Assembly: GCA_041396905.1 (NCBI GenBank)
Contig: JAWKXQ010000028.1
Coordinates: 1 to 23,688, forward strand
From: JACXVD01 sp020446665
GTDB lineage: Bacteria > Pseudomonadota > Alphaproteobacteria > Sphingomonadales > Sphingomonadaceae
Length of the DNA stretch: 23,688 bases
Direction of reading: 5' to 3'
Shown: positions 23,230 through 23,688 of the stretch, piece by piece
Numbering within the stretch: the stretch's first letter is position 1
Layout: each line of letters opens with the position of its first letter
The notes under the pieces: generated by a model
The model's database searches: none
The model's input: only the letters and a program-made list of their open reading frames with translations
What the model was told of the DNA's origin: nothing
Translations under genes and position numbers: made by a program

Positions 23230-23688
23230 TCAGATGTCGCAGAAATCCTGCGCGACGACCAGCTTTTCTGCATCCCATTCCAGCACGGCATCGGGATTCA
23301 TCGGCACCATGAAACGCTTGCCACGCTTCCCGTCCACGCCGGGGCGCTCGATCTCAACAATGTCCTGCGCGCCGAAATTTTCGACCGCAATGACAGTGCC
23401 CAATGCCTCGCCATTGTCCGATACAGCGGAAAGCCCGATCAGATCGGCGTGGTAATATTCACCCTCTGCCAGCGGCGGTAGGCTGGAGCGCGGGACTGTC
23501 AGCGCAGTGCCGCGCATCTTTTCCGCAGCGCCGCGATCTGCGATCTCAGCAAAGCGGGCAATCGCCCCGCCCTTGCCATCATCGCGCACTTTCTTGAGTG
23601 TCAGCTGGCCCTCGCGGCCACAAATGCCGAAGGCGCGGTGACCCTTGAGAGCCTCCACGCCTTCGCCAAACAATTTCAGCCGGACTTC
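23230..23688 (-). CDS. rimM: Ribosome maturation factor RimM (5' end cut by window edge)
   Basis: The visible 152 residues begin EVRLKLFGEGVEALKG, matching the N-terminal RimM beta-barrel, and continue into the PRC-barrel domain with EGEYYHADLIGLSAV, GEALGTVIAVENFGAQDIVEI and KRFMVPMNPDAVLEWD. RimM assists late assembly of the 30S head and binds S19. The frame is open to the window end; the true start lies outside. In most alphaproteobacteria trmD follows closely; here the next gene is a small membrane protein 3 nt away. Confidence 0.95.
   Translation of the reverse strand, partial: EVRLKLFGEGVEALKGHRAFGICGREGQLTLKKVRDDGKGGAIARFAEIADRGAAEKMRGTALTVPRSSLPPLAEGEYYHADLIGLSAVSDNGEALGTVIAVENFGAQDIVEIERPGVDGKRGKRFMVPMNPDAVLEWDAEKLVVAQDFCDI

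Overview
The window is GC-rich alphaproteobacterial chromosome, most likely Sphingomonadales (Erythrobacter/Sphingomonas relatives). This rests on the rimM ... trmD-rplS ribosomal block, the otsB-GH15-otsA trehalose operon, the rimB-rimK pair and a GC-rich palindromic repeat of a kind common in this group. It is a judgement from sequence style, not a database result. Most genes are on the minus strand. I see no tRNA, rRNA, CRISPR array or phage module.

Layout. 1-1046: the start of trxB preceded by a tyrosine-phosphatase-like gene. 1197-1595: a stand-alone receiver-like protein that lacks the phospho-acceptor Asp. 1600-1875: a short element with 31-bp imperfect terminal inverted repeats and no transposase, sitting exactly at the 3' end of otsA. 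1840-5800: trehalose operon otsB-GH15-otsA, each junction overlapping by 4 nt. 5935-6621: an acyltransferase-3 stub with an in-frame TAG and a large internal deletion. 6645-11739: a minus-strand run of lipoprotein, alpha/beta hydrolase, four-helix membrane protein, a frameshift-riddled M2 dipeptidase, and rimB-rimK for modification of ribosomal protein S6. 11870-14946: a plus-strand marR-emrA-emrB efflux operon. 14943-17949: a DsbA/HCCA-isomerase-like protein, asd and an APC permease.

18040-23688 is the most interesting part. The usual rimM-trmD-rplS order is kept, but about 4 kb lies between rimM and trmD. It holds a three-gene unit (small membrane protein, DUF1399/glycine-rich-domain-like protein, TIGR04222-like membrane protein with a Gly/Cys tail), a secreted protein built of three repeats each with one Cys pair, a vapBC toxin-antitoxin pair with a readable promoter and operator, and a small membrane protein that overlaps trmD. 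trmD itself carries a 126-nt in-frame insertion that is a GC-rich palindromic repeat element, adding about 42 residues to an essential tRNA methyltransferase. rplS ends in a clear intrinsic terminator.

The window shows several kinds of wear: the element at the otsA stop, a probable frameshift in the last otsA codons, the acyltransferase stub and a burst of indels in the M2 peptidase. Some of the indels may be consensus errors rather than biology.
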